Origin: Nymphaea colorata
Lineage: Eukaryota > Streptophyta > Magnoliopsida > Nymphaeales > Nymphaeaceae
Assembly: GCF_008831285.2 (NCBI RefSeq)
Contig: NC_045138.2
Span: 4,493,205 to 4,557,204 of the forward strand
Reading direction: 5' to 3'
Length of the DNA: 64,000 bases
The notes beneath the pieces are model-generated. The model was not told the DNA's origin and did not search any database. It worked only from the letters and a program-made list of their open reading frames with translations. The translations under genes were made by a program, and so were the position numbers. Shown one piece after another: positions 16,911 to 35,091 of this stretch; within the stretch, counting starts at the first letter, position 1; every line of letters begins with the position of its first letter.

Positions 16911-19036
16911 TACTAGAATAGTTGATTGTCAAATGAATCAATAGTTACTCGCAAAACCAGTCTCATTTTGCATGAATTTGTTGGAGAAGCTTCCGTCTTT
17001 ACCTTTGGTATGGACATGTTAGGAATCAGATTAGGATTCTGATAGAGAGTAGCAATCATCATTCAGATAGAGAGTAGCAATCATCGCGACTTATTGATTA
17101 GACATTCTCCAAATGAGTCAAATTCAGTAATTCATTACGAAATTCAAAACCATAATTGAACTTTTACATGTCAATAGATGTTGTCTGACAAAATTAGATA
17201 TATATTAATTCAATTCAACAAGAAATCTGTTCTGAAATCAGTGTCGATTACTAGGCAACTTGAATGTGTTGCTGAATTCAACCGATCAAGTCCAGATTCG
17301 AAACAGATAACAACGGATTTGATTAAAATTGATTTTGACTACCAAGTAGACATGAATTTGTTGCCAACTTAAACCGATCAAATCATGCTTCGAATCAGAT
17401 GTCATATAATATCTGAACGTTGGTATCCTTTCCTCAGGTGCAAACACTCCTGTCCTTGGCCTACCATTTTGCCGTCATCCCATCTGCCAATTCTCAATTT
17501 CTGCCTCGTAACATCTTTTGGGGATTAATGACATGTTAAAGCAACACCATAATCATCTCCCACATTTCCATTGTGGATCTCAACTTTTCTGTTTTTTATG
17601 TTTTTCTAACTTTTTAATTAGTCATTTTGATATACTGATTCAAAAGCTAGAGAGTCCTAGACTGCGTTATCCGATTCTGTTTTTCTTCCTTTTTTCTTAT
17701 TTACTTCCTAACTGAAGTTAACACCAATGACAAGAAAAAATTCACAAGTTTGATTCTACACAGGGTTACCCACAAGCCAGATACAACCTATCACATAAAC
17801 TTGCCCCAGGGAACTTACAAAACGATATCAACACACGTTCAACAATTTGAAAATTTACCGAAATCAGTTAACTTGTTAAAACATGTCCCGGATGAGACAA
17901 TTTTCATATTCCGCTTTGCTCTTACAGCATGTAGACAATGATTTATGGAGCAAACTAAATTTTAATATGAACAAAAACCAAGATCTTTACAAAGTGGTCC
18001 ATTGCAAAGACAAGGATCAGATTAAGCAGTAAGCCCCTCCAAATATGTCTTCCTGGAATGTTAACATCCCATACGAGCAGACCTCCACATATTAGTGGAA
18101 AGAACCTGCTCACAATCTCGGATCCACATCCCAGGCTAAAGCCCATCCACATACAAAAATCTGCAAGGACATGATATTCATTCTAAAAAGAAAAAATAGA
18201 TGATAACTAAGCTTCTTCTTTTTACAATAATTTGGCTGCTTGCGTGTATCATGTATCATTTACATAAAAGGAAACAAGAAAATGACAGAAACCCCTATAG
18301 ACAGGAGTAACAGCCTGCAAAATTTCAACTGGTGTCGGCTTCTCAAAAGGAGCATCTACTCTAGGCATAAGGTGGATTGAAGCCATACTGACGATTATGA
18401 TTGGACAATATCACCCTCCTTGCCACAGCACATACCTGTGTGAGCAACAAAGATCACATAGAATCAGACAGAGTACCAACCTCTTTCATGGTTATCAACC
18501 TGAAAGGGCATAGCATGTACCATGAATCGATACATAGAATATGCATAACAAACTATTGTTATCTGGCTAGTGCCACAGATATGATGGAATCTTTAAAATT
18601 GTGCACTTCAACTACAATGTCTGTGTGAACTAACGTTAAGATTTTCTGGAATACACTACGTGAGAGATACCACCTAGATCTTGGTCCTTAGGACATGGTT
18701 TCTGCCATGATGAACTGTATTTACTAGGTATAATCAGGTCACAAATTGTTTATATGAAAACGCCAACGTATTGAAGCACTGATAGTAGAAATTAGAAAGA
18801 TGAACATGTTCATTTTTTTTATTAACCTACAACTTTCCAGCAAGAAAGAACCATATCATGTGAAATGAACAGTACCAATTGTGAGGAACATGGGAGCATC
18901 TTAAGCAACAATCACCAAGATTCATGAGAAAGCTAGAACCTTGCCACTCAAGTTGTACCAATAGCGATCATCTAGACAGAGTCTTCTAGATTCTTGAAGA
19001 CTGATGTCATACTAGCTGCACTCAATTTACATGAAG

Positions 19037-22000
19037 TCAGGCACGAGCTCGAGAGGACCAGACAGCAAAGAGAGACCAGAAGACAAATAAAATTGCACAA
19101 TGACATGCTGGTCCATACTTGACTCTTGGTAACACTACCTGCAAGTTCAAGGTCCTCAGATCAAAGACAGAAGTGACACTCCTCACCCTGCCAGAGTAAA
19201 GGTGAATGGGAGAAAACACATCATCAGATGGAAAGAAACAACAGAGGATGAGATCGAAGCAAAGTTTGAGTTCAACCTAAAACACTAAAAAGGTAATTAG
19301 AAATTGGCAGGCAATTACGAACAAAAAATTTGGCAGTGCTTGCCAATCAAAGTTGAGGAATACCCACATATGAAACACTACATTGACTAATGGGCAAATG
19401 CGATGTTTCCATTGTCATGCATAGCTAATTGAAAGTTATGCCATTGACATGCATGAGATAAATTTTATGGCAGGACATAGTAGGAAAACCTGATCACGCA
19501 TAGGCCTCCTGAGATAATGGATCTAATTCCAGCACAACCTGGAGTACTGATCCCTAAAACTAGTTATAATACCATTACCATAATTTCGTGTTAATATCCT
19601 AAAAAGAGGCAACAAACTACCAATGTCCTTCGCCATTTTGTAACCAATTTTTTATCGGAATAATAACAGCTAGTTGCAGTATGCATGAGAAAAGGTATTA
19701 GATTACAGGTCACGTATTTGACAAGACCATCCACAGATGGATCAGAGAACCCCTACAGGTACAATAAGAGTAGATAGAATATATCTAGATAATGGATGAG
19801 GGAATAGTTAAATGAAAAGAATAAGAAAAAGTCTAACAAGGAAAGGCAAGTGCAAAATAAGATGAATAAGCAAGCAAAGTTTGATGATTCAGGAAGATCT
19901 ACACCCTGTATGATAAGCAAAACGTTGTACACACACTTAATGTATCAGGTGATGGTGAAACAACGCATGTGAAAAAGGGGCAATAACCATTAGAACAATA
20001 TAAAAAAAAATGGAAAAAAGATAAAAGCAAGTTATGGACAATAACAAAGCGAAGATTCCAAATTGACCAAATCATCGGAAAATCATTGCAGACACTGCAA
20101 GAATAAGATGCCCACAGTGCTCTAAGCTTAGAGGAAGACTAAGGTCAAATCTACAACTGGCACCAAACAACCTGAAAGCATCAAATCACAATTAAGGCAC
20201 TGAAGTGCAGAAGGTTGTCGTATTTATAAAAACCTCTCTATGCGCGCGCCGCCCCCCCCCCCCCCCCCCCCACTCACACCCAAAAAAAAAAAGAAAAAGT
20301 GAGAAACCCTGACTCCTTCCAGTTAAAGAGAATAGAAATAACAATGAAAGCACAGATTAAGTAATAGGAGGACAATGTAAAGGAAAGACTTAGTAAGATT
20401 AAACAGTGTGCGGCACTAGGCAGAAAAGGGGAAATAAAGCTTGCAAGGTCTCCCCAGAAGATGATGAGGCATGATGATGAGAATCACACGACTACAGTTA
20501 AGCTACTTGATTTTTGTGATCTAAATACTTTTCATATAATTACCAGCTAGGTAAATCACAACTAGGACAGACTTAACAACAATAGTTACTTATCTAGCAA
20601 TGAAGTCCTATATGCAGTACATAGTTCAGTATAGTGAACCGCTGCTAAGGGGTGGTTTACTAGTGGCTTAAACGATCGTTTCAAACTCTTCAATCATTTG
20701 GGAAAGGAGAAATGACATGAAGAACTGTTTCATGGCACATTGAATTTTGTAAAAAGCCAATAAACCAAGGTGAGTAAACAAACTAAAAGTAATAAACTCA
20801 AAAAGGAATATCAAAATGTACAATGGTATCCAAACACCAACAAGTAAAGTGACAGAACACAGGATTCCTGCAGGCTCCTTTTCGCTAAAGGATTCTTGAT
20901 GCATTCTGCTTTCCAATTCATCGTAAGTGGGATTTGGGATTCTGACCTACTCTACTTGACCCTGTTAACCATGGGTTTTCTGAACAAAAATTGAAATGCA
21001 TCATTATTTTGAGAGTATGACCTTCAAGAAGTGAAGCCACCGGACAGTGAGGCAAAAAACAAAATACAGAACGAGGGAGTCACAGAGGAACAAAATTATT
21101 AAACAAAGGAGGAATAAGCTTTACAAAGCCATTCTTCTTAAGACCGGGTAATGCATAACAAAAAAGACTACAACTTAGATTAAATGTTTTTAGAACTATT
21201 TTTATTTATTCCCCAAATCTGCAGACTTCATGTAACATGGATTATCGCATAATACCAATAGGACATGAAACCACATAAAATTGCAAATAAAAGGGGGTAA
21301 GCTAGGCTAGCTAGCAATGAGATTTCATAGGCAAGTTACCATTATTCCTAAGTCATAAACCACCATTCTTGCTTCTTCAGTTTTATTTTTTTGATTCCTT
21401 TCTTTTCTCTAAGAACGTGTATGTGCATGAAAACATGCACAGAGCCATAGATACATGCACGTGATTAAACATAAAAGGCAACAAAAACCAGCACTTGAAC
21501 CAGCACAAACTCTATCAAAAATAAATTCACAGGAACTTTTCTACTTACAAATCGAAGGAACACGACAATGGTCAAGGCGCAAAGCCCTCCCAGGAAAATG
21601 TGGAGGCCACTTCTAGCAGTTTTCTGTCAAACAAAGTTATTAAGAAGATCTCAGAATATATGAAATATTAAAAGGAAAGAATAATTCTTTAGTGGGACAC
21701 AAACAGAATGCTCTTTTAACCAATGATTTTTTTATTTTTTTTTTACAAAGCAAGGAAAACAAATAGAAGACAAAAAATTATTACAGCAAAAATAAAAAAG
21801 GGCAACAATGCCCCGTTGAAAGGTCTGGGCAAGAAAACCAATTCAGCTTCACATGGCTCAACTTTGATTTACTCCTATCTAACAATCATCTCTTGTATGG
21901 CCATTATACCAGCTAAGAAGGCACGTCATAATCAGTTTAGAGTGACACACGTCCACCTATATTCTTTGCAGATAAAATTTCATAAATCTCGTACATAAGA

Positions 22001-23010
22001 GATGCTGATGAACAAATGAAAAACTTACAGACTTAAGCATGCTAATGGCTCAAAAGAAGGACCTAAGATTTCAATCATCATAAAAGCTTAGATACCTTTC
22101 CAATGCGAGGTGCAATAAGCCATGCAAGGGTTATCGTGAGCAGTCCGGTGGCTACTAGTATCCCAGCACTTTCTACAGCCCATTTGGTGGCACGGTTCAC
22201 ATTGGAGCTAGTTTCCTCAGCAGGAATGGTGGAAGCTTGATCAATGGTGCCTTGTGACAATGTAGTGAAATGGTTCTGTGGATTAAACCACAAAGAGATC
22301 TCAGTAAGTCTCAGCAATCGAATAGCAGCGACTGCATCAGGATCCGCACGTGGATTTGACTGCATATGTACAGGAGTAAGTTCTCCAGCAGCAGTTCTTT
22401 CTCTTAAGCTCTCGCATTCCTTTAACAAAAATATAACCTTATGGAAATCTGCTGTCCTAATATTTGTTGCTATGCTTCCACAAATTTCACAGACAGTGGA
22501 TCCATGATTGATGAACCACTTAAGTGCACAAGCATAATGTACAAGAGCAAGATCATTCTTGCATGAACATCCAAGATTAATCAGCGCATCATGATAATGG
22601 TAGGACCCAGCTTCCAAACCTGCACTACAGATAAAAACTTCACCTTCAGGACTCACAAACTTAAGAAAAGTAGGCTCCGTTTCAGAGTCCTTCGGATCAC
22701 CAACGCCATCATGAGCATTTCTCGTATTATCTTTATGTCCTGAGCTATTTTCCCCGACACCTTGTGAATCAGCATCTATAGGGGGAATGATGTTCAGGAA
22801 AACTAGTGCAGCATCTCCCCTTCTATCAGGCTCAGCAGATTGACAAACACGACAAATTTCTGACGATTCTTCCTCGTCTGCACCTTCATAAGATGTAGAG
22901 GTGGTCTCCTGGCTCTCCTCCTTTTCGGCTTCAGAAATTGAAGTTGTTTTACAGTCCTCAGTTCCAGATTCGCAAGATTGAACATGGTCTTCTTGCACAA
23001 CCATTATCAT
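19037..23010 (-). CDS. RING-variant (RING-CH, MARCH-like) membrane protein, three exons
   Basis: Probable E3 ubiquitin ligase anchored in an endomembrane. Exons are 23010-22096, 21623-21549 and 19138-19037, joining in frame to 363 residues. The zinc-binding set reads C4HC3: Cys53/Cys56 (CRVC), Cys148/Cys150 (GCSC), His158/Cys161 (HYAC) and Cys174/Cys177 (CEIC). That is the RING-CH order, but the spacer between the second and third cysteines is 91 residues instead of the usual short loop. An acidic, Ser/Glu-rich N-terminus precedes it. Three hydrophobic segments follow, at about 278-300, 312-329 and 338-356, one per exon, with a short basic tail. In-frame TAA codons directly before the ATG at 23010 fix the start, although an ATG two codons later is also possible. 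I recall plant proteins with a similar long spacer, so it may be a family trait rather than damage. The substrate cannot be told from sequence. Confidence 0.88.
20252..20271. repeat. Run of 20 cytosines in intron 2 of the RING-variant gene
   Basis: An uninterrupted C tract (G tract in the transcript) directly after GCGCGCGCC. In the sense of the gene it reads as a G run about 1.3 kb into the 2.4-kb intron. It is likely length-variable and hard to sequence. Confidence 0.9.
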
Positions 23011-23683
23011 ATGAAAATCTCCGCCCCGATTTTACGCTTATTTAAAACACAAAATTTCTAACATAAACTGCCGAAAGTGTTTCAAACAACAAAAACAACG
23101 TAATTCTTCAACGCACTAGAGTTGCCGTAACATTTTGAATTGGATAGACAGATAAAGCCCCCAAAAGCCATAAAGTTGGTGATCAAAACAGTAAGAATAA
23201 GCAAAGCCATGGAACCAGCTTTATCTACAGAGGCGGCTCAGCGAAATCAAGAAAACTCAATGGCTCGTTATTAAACTATTGCAGCGCTTGAGGCATTCTG
23301 CAGTGATAAAAAACTGGCTCGAACAGAGAGATGCCACTGTTATATGGCGACCAGCATCTGCATTAGAAATAAGACGATCTCTAAGACGGAAATTAAGATT
23401 TACGAATTCCACCAACCAAGAGATATTCAGTCTCCTTTGTTGCTGAAAACTCAAATATCACCAGCGAACTAGTTTGGCAAGTTTGGTACAAAGATAAGCA
23501 ACATAATATTCAGACACCGGATTCTATATCGATCAAAGTCTCCCACCCATATGCACATACAAATCAAACCCAAATAACTAAAGCAGGAAAGGAAGAAGAT
23601 TGTGGTTACCCGATAAGAATAAATGAACAAATCCACCAAACGCTTCATACCAGACCGACTACCGAGACAATAAAAACAAAGAA

Positions 23684-28400
<4,717 letters not shown>

Positions 28401-28486
28401 TTTAAAATTAAGAGCTACATGACGGTTGAGATTTATCCTGATAAAATTCTTTGGTGGCCTATTATGGGTCAAGATATTTTTAAATC

Positions 28487-28720
28487 AGCCCATCAAGCAC
28501 AACCCTATTCCCCATCTCTCTTTCTGTCTGTTCCCCTTCCATCTCTTTTAGTTTCTGTCCATTCTTTTCACCATTTCTCAGTTTCTGCCGTTGCTCTGCT
28601 GGGTTTCCAGTTTCCACACAACCAGCGGTTCTCTCAATGTCTCTCGCTCCTTGTTCTGGTTTTAATTTCTCACGTTCTTATGCTGATGGGTTCCATGTTC
28701 GTGTGGGTTAAGGGGCTCTA
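28487..28720 (+). promoter_or_regulatory. Candidate promoter and first exon of the mitochondrial SSB gene
   Basis: AGCCCA at 28487-28492 is the reverse of TGGGCT, the site II element common in plant nuclear genes for mitochondrial and replication proteins. It is followed by a CT-rich leader-like stretch (about 28500-28625) and an ATG at 28638 that opens a short Ser/Arg-containing frame of 24 codons. GT donors exist at 28700-28715 that could join the first clear SSB exon (32826) or an internal acceptor (32843). The distance is 4.1 kb, no donor is outstanding, and other first exons are possible. This is inference from motif and position. Confidence 0.25.
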
Positions 28721-28949
28721 AATGGACTGCACACATCGTATTGAAGCGTGCCCATTAAAAAACTGGGATTACTAGGTTTGTCACATGGGTGCTGACCACG
28801 CTGTAAATTTGCTGCTACACCAGAAATCAGATGCACACTGGTTGTGCAGTGGGTGCAGTTGTTAATAATGCATGGTTATTGTGTTTATGTTGTATATAAT
28901 TATAAGCATATAATATACATATATGTAAAATCATGCATGTATTGTTTTG

Positions 28950-29115
28950 TTAGTTTTTTATTTATTTTATTTTTCCTATTTTTTAAGATTTTTTTAATTT
29001 TTTTTAAAAATTTACTGTATTTTTCCCCTTTCTTTCCCATTTTTTTCAAGCTCGCTGTATTATACCGAGAAAAACCTCGCCGTTGAAACTCCAAAACGTT
29101 ATTTGTGACTATGTT
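28950..29115 (+). repeat. Family B repeat, partial copy
   Basis: A TTAGTTTTTTATTTATTTTA stretch is followed by CCGAGAAAAACCTCGCC and AAAACGTTATTTGTGACTATG. This is the right-hand part of the family B element seen complete at 35835-36243. The left-hand hairpin end is not visible, so the copy is truncated or strongly diverged. Confidence 0.55.
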
Positions 29116-30819
29116 TTGAACATAGTTTAAGATTGCATTCTCAAGAAAAAAATTATCAATCATGTTTAATATTTACAGTAGGCCTTAGAAGGCTAAGTCT
29201 ATAGATTAAATGGATTTAATGTGGGCCCTATTTCAATGCTGTTATTTATTATCAGTGATCTAGTTAGCCTTGACAAGAGATACAAATTTTAGATCCTTAA
29301 CATATATACTTTGGCTATGAATATGAATGTAGATTAGCTGGAGGTTATCCGTTACAAGCATGCTAATCTGTGATACTATGTACAGAATACGTCCTACCAT
29401 TCAGCAATCCACAAACACCGTACTGATACTCATTTACATTTTATTGCAGTTGACAGTATTATGCAGCAATCAAAGATCAGTACACTTGTATCTAGACTTT
29501 TACAACATTCAAGGAGGAGCCCGTTAAATTCAAATTGTTTTGGTGAATGCCTCTGGCCTTTCACAGATTTTTTTAGTATGAAATGTTAGCGCTTCATGAT
29601 GCAGATGTTGTATTTTATTTTCCTTTTTGTTTTCATTTTGTTGCAAGGATATATATGTACCTACAGTAAAGTGTGAGGTTTTTTTGGAATGAGATGGTAG
29701 AGCAACCAGCGTCTGCACCTGTGTGGGTGTTCCAGCATGCACATGTTTGTTTGTTAGGGCCAATTGACAAGGTAAATGTAGCTGAAGCCAGAAAATGCAT
29801 TATTTAGGAAATGTAAATGTATGTACATGGTTCAATGAATTGATACTGAAGTTGGTCTGGGAAAAAAGCTCAATAGAACCAAAAGTGTCTTGTTTATGGA
29901 ATTCTCATGAACGAGCCCGAACTCCAGGTTCATATAGGCAAAAAAGAAGCCAGTCTATTTCCTAAAGATTTGTTCCCAAGGTGTCCTTTTTTGAGATGGG
30001 CAACGTGTTCACACACACAAGCAGACATATAATTTAACAATAGATGCACACCCACACATGTCATATCAAATAATGAAAACATGAAACTGCAAAATATTTT
30101 TTTAACTATGTGTATTAATCAGAAGTAAAATAAAGACAAAGAATCCTTGTTCATGCCTGGCTCATCTACATATAAAAATGAGCCCAGCATTCGCTGCAAG
30201 CAGTTTTATACAAACATGAACACACTGTTGAGGAACTGAACTGGCCTAATTATTAGCTGCTTGGTTAATTTTTTACCCCAGCTAAGTACTTGATGTGCTA
30301 CATAGTACATGTTATATAGTAATTAGTAGGAGTGGTAACACTGTACAAAATGAAGGCATAATTTTGTCAGGTATCTCGAACTCAGCCCAAATTGCTGGGT
30401 AGATGCATATAAGTGCCTTCCTCACCATATCTGATATATTGCCTGAATTGGTGTTGATGCCCCTTCTTCTTTTCTTATTGTTGGTATTTCTTGATAGTTA
30501 GTTGAAACTTCTCCATCTTGGTGGAGTAAGAGGTCCTTTAAGCCACAGTGTTGGTTTCTAGTTCTGGTTCATCAGTGTGATTGCTTTTGTTTACTCGTTC
30601 ACTGTGGATCTGTAATTTTTGTCCAGTCTTCAATCATGTTTGCTCAGGCATACGTATTAATGGAGTGCATCTGGTGAGCATGAATCATGTTTTTGTGAAA
30701 ATTTCAAGTATGAACTGACAATTCTGTTGCAGTTTCATTTTTACCCTTAAAAAATGTGGATGTATCTGTAGTTTAAGAAGTTATGCAGACTAATACATAT
30801 GATGGAATCGTAGCAGCAA

Positions 30820-31236
30820 GTAACATTGTCGGGTTTTTATCAGCTAGATTTTCTCTGTATTTTTGGCAAAATGGTTTCTTTCAGGAAAATTTTGGAGTTT
30901 TCTAAAAAATATAAAAAACTAAATGTTAGGTAAAAATACAATAAATGGAAAACTAATAAGAAGACACAAAAAAAAACATCTATTTAAAATGATTAAGTTG
31001 ATGAAGTAATAAGCATTGTATTGCAGCCGGGAGATCACGTTAAATACCTAAAACAAGAGGAAATAAAACAGTGAAACAAAAGTTGAAAAAAATGAAAACG
31101 GAAAATGAAATAAAAAATACAAATCGTGATAAATTGATTTTTAATTGTTTTTCAAATTATGACTTTTTTCTTTCTTTGATTTTTCATTTTTTTGTTAATA
31201 TCATGATATTTTTGAAAATATCATGGTATTTGTGGC
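30820..31236 (-). repeat. Family B repeat, diverged full-length copy in reverse orientation
   Basis: It starts with GTCGGGTTTTTATCAGC near 30828 (the reverse of the family's right end) and ends with an ATATCATGATATTTTTGAAA hairpin near 31199-31232 (the reverse of the left end). The order of internal words is kept when read on the - strand, including AAAAAAGTCAT and TTTATCACGAT. About 410 bp, non-coding. It lies upstream of the clear SSB exons, and within the first intron if the gene starts near 28.6 kb. Confidence 0.6.
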
Positions 31237-31779
31237 TATGATTGGAATATCGGATTTTTGCTACTCATGTAGGTCTCTCTCTTTCTCTCTTTTTATGCTT
31301 CTTCTTTCATGACACTAAAGAAGCTGATGTTATGGCTCTCTCTGAAATGGTAATAAGTGATTGCTTAACTGTTTTTTTTTTTTTTTTTTCTTTTTTTGGA
31401 GTCTTGCTTTGGGAGAGCAATTTTCACTATTATATGCATGCCTGTTATGCATATACACCTTTGAAAATCGGTAGTTTTGCTCTTTTCTGGAAGGACCAGC
31501 TGCTCCTCTGGTGCAACTTTTAAGTTTTAAAGTTTTGGATGGTTAGTTAAACTTTTGTGGTTGCACATTACGGGAGAACTATCCAAATCCTTTCTGCCAT
31601 TGTTTTTATCTTGATTTTAGTTTTGAAATCAGAAAACTGATCTCAAAAGTCAGATATTGATTGATAATCTTAAATCCCAGTTCAACGCATTGTACAGAAA
31701 AAAATCCATATCCTCGTGTCATTATCTTGTGATCTTGTATGTTAGTTTTCATTGTAACTAATGTCAGTGTTTTCCAAAA

Positions 31780-32400
31780 TACGACATTATAGACAGGAAA
31801 AATAAGAAAAGCAAAAAGTGAAAAATTGTCAAGAAAAAATAATGTATTGTTGCGGGTTTATTTAAAAATACTATTTTTTAATATAATCTATTTTTTTTTT
31901 GTTTTTTCCAACATTTTTTGCCAATTGTTCAGGTTTTTTATCAAATTTTTTTGTTAAGAAAATTAGTAGAAACTAGAAACCACTGGCACAAATATCGCAA
32001 GATTTTCAGAAATCTCATAATATTTATGATTAAAACAAATAAAATGGTAAAATCTTGTGAGTTTCTGAAACTCTTGCTAAAATGAAAATCTCACTTTTTT
32101 TTCCTGAGATTTTAATATTTTTTATTTTTTAAGATTTTTAAAATTTTTTAAAAATTGTCAAGGCTTTCCCGAGATTTTCTTGAGATGAACTTGGCCGAAA
32201 ATACCCATGAAAAACCTATTTCCCCAAGAATGATATTTGTGACAACGGTAGGAACTAATAAGTTCATAACTTCATATATATATATATATATGAATTCTGA
32301 AAATTTTCTTGAGAAAAACCTTTCCAATGAGTACCTGAGGAAAGCCTCACTGATGAAAATTAGAGAACGATATCTGTGACAATGTTAGTTTTGGAAATGT
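31780..32400 (+). repeat. Family B repeat, diverged copy plus a second tail
   Basis: A copy runs from about 31780 to 32240, ending GATATTTGTGACAACGG. A further tail, with TTTTCTTGAGAAAAACC and ending GATATCTGTGACAATG, follows at about 32290-32385 after an AT microsatellite (about 32275-32290). Both tails match the family's right end. Borders are approximate because the copies are old. Confidence 0.45.
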
Positions 32401-32825
32401 ATATCTTGTTTTAAAACTTGAATATTGATTTTAGATGGCTATCTCGATCCACAGAAATCCATATTGAGGCCTCAGGCTATCTATTAGTGCTTGTATCATC
32501 GTGGTCTCCTAGTCCGCATTACTGCATCTTCAGAGTTCACCTCCTAGCGAACTAGGGAACACCCTTGGATGCACAGAACTTTAGTCTTCAAATGTTCATT
32601 GTTCCCAATTCCACAAAGCATTTTATCTTTTTTATTTTCTTTTTTCAAAAGAATGGGATGAAGGGACAATTGTGTGTGAATGTGCAAGAGGGGAGGCCTC
32701 AGTGGGAGTTTTACAGTTAGGTTTAACAGTTTTAGAAAGTGATTAAAATCAATCATGAACTGCTAGCCACTGATACTCCTTTGGCTTTATGTTATACAAT
32801 CTGGCCCTATTTGCTATCTTTGCAG

Positions 32826-35045
32826 GAGAGATTGTACTGCAGTCCTTTGTTGGGTGCCTCTTGAGAAAAGTTATCCTTTAACTTACAGGCATGGGTTTGC
32901 TATAGGTCTGCAAAGAGGACCACAACTATGTTACTCTACCATCTCATATGGGGAGTTTGAGGAGGCCCACACTGATCTGCCGAATGACGAGGAGCTGATT
33001 CCTAACAAAAGAGAGATCCAACCACAAGGAGTGGACCCAAAAAAGGGTTGGAATTTCAGAGGCGTACACCGGGTATTTCTCTGTTTTCGTTTTAAGCTTG
33101 GGAAGTGACTATGGAACTAAAAAATTTATTATTACTTAATAAATCATATACATGAGGAACTAACTCAGGCATATTTCCTCTAGGCAATTATTTGTGGTAG
33201 ACTTGGACAAGCTCCGGTTCAGAAAATCCTCAGGAATGGCCGGACTGTAACCATTTTCACAGTGGGAACAGGAGGCATGTTTGACCAAAGAACTATCTGG
33301 TCAGAGAACATGCCAAGACCAGTTCAGTGGCACAGGATTGTTGTACATAATGAAGCGCTTGGTGCATATGCTGTTCAAAAACTTATGAAAGAGTATGTAT
33401 GTTTAATCTCTTCATTCATTTTGGTTTCAACTTTTTACAGTTTTTCTTTCTCGAACAATTTTTTCAGTCCATGCCACCTTAGTACCTACTAGTGCAGCTC
33501 TGCAGTTAATATACTAAATTGGTTTTGTATAGTTCTAACTGTGTCCTTTCCTTCTTCTCTTGTTTCAATACTTAGCTCACCAGTTTATGTTGAAGGGGAC
33601 ATTGAGACAAGAGTCTATAATGACAGCATCAATGGGCTGGTGAAAAATGTCCCTGAGATATGCATCCGGCGTGATGGTACGAACTTGTAAATTTGTAATA
33701 TTTTGCTTTGCATGTGCCTTAAACATAAGCACCCACTGGTTTTCATAAATATTTGATGATATTTGATCTGATTTCCTCATTGAGCAATTTGAGGAAAATA
33801 TACAAGGATTAGTGGAGATCCATCGGAAGCATTAATAGGTCATATCCCTTTCTATGCTACTCCAGAACAATCTCTACTAAATTGCGGTTAATGTTGTGTT
33901 AAGTTTCTTTATTATTCTGGGTTCTTCTCATTTATGAGATTTGAGAAAACAAACTTTTCCCCTACATGTTTTTAAGATATGGTTGTAAAATTTGGGTTTT
34001 CTAATGTTCTAAAAAAAACTTGAATACTACTCACCTTGTTGTCTCCCATTATTGCACTAGGCCTCTTTTCCGGTATAATCCTAGCTGGGAACCAATTGCA
34101 AATATGCTAGCTGGCTAGTGTGCTGATCACATTTCTGATCAGCACATGGATGCAATCAAATGCCTGAAAAACCTTAGAGTTAAGCATTCATTTCTGGACT
34201 TGAAAGTCCGATAAAATATAATGCAGGTTTAGCAAAAGTAGGGTAATTCCATTGTTTTCTAGTGAACCCAATCTGGTGACTGCATTTGCAATTGGGCATG
34301 GTTCATTTGCTAGAGATTTGATACTTGAGTAACTATTGTAAGTCAGCCTAAATTGGCTGATTTGAATCAAATTGGTGGGATGCTCCTCCCATTATCAGCT
34401 GACACAGGGGTGCCACGTGTAATACACAATTCACTTTAAAATTATTTTTTAAATATTTGAAACTTTTCCCAAGTTTTTTGCATAATTGTTTTTTTCAATT
34501 TATTAATTATTATTATTATTATTATCATTATATATTTAATTTATTTTATAAAAGTAAATATAATAATAACTTTTTGCTGTTTCATATCCTTCATTTGTAT
34601 CATGATTCATGGATAGTTCTTGTGCAGAATTTGAAACACTTGAAAAATCTTCCATGTTCTGTAATAAATAAACGAAGAACTGTTCCTGTTGACATAGTTC
34701 TCTCTCTCTTTTTCTCTCTCTTGTTATATATATATATATATATATAGATATTCTAGTGGGTGGACATGCAGCTTCAGGTAGTATTGAACATACATAAATA
34801 CATATATACAATGTACATGCACATGAATATGCTATATAGTCAAAAGCGTTAAACAATTTCTTAGTGCTAAACCTTGCCTAGGGCCTAGCCAAGGCTAGGC
34901 TGCTCCAGGCAATCCACAGAAAAAGTACAAAAAGTAAATAAGCAAAAAGAAAGTTCATAATTAAATATTAAATAATTTACAAGCATTGTGGCACACATAC
35001 AAAACACAAATTGATTCAGCAAATCCAAGAAATGATGATTAAACA

Positions 35046-35091
<46 letters not shown>

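Larger units (their letters stand above)
15253..19036. other. Intergenic region between convergent genes
   Basis: This stretch lies between the stop of the + strand aldehyde dehydrogenase and the stop of the - strand RING-variant gene, so it must hold both 3' ends. An ATC/TCA-rich run lies near 15431-15465. A 0.4-kb tandem duplication and a family A transposon are listed separately. Beyond these, nothing recognisable is seen; short frames (for example 17178-17372 and 17750-17941) have no family features. Confidence 0.6.

Noticed and set aside
17955-18152. - strand frame downstream of the RING-variant gene
   Set aside because: It lies beyond the supported stop at 19037, no splice link is needed, and it has no family feature.
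22244-22507. + strand frame inside the RING-variant exon
   Set aside because: Shadow of the zinc-finger coding exon on the - strand.
28419-28721. 100-codon + strand frame
   Set aside because: Ser/Leu/Pro-rich reading of a CT-rich leader. More likely an untranslated leader near a promoter than a protein.
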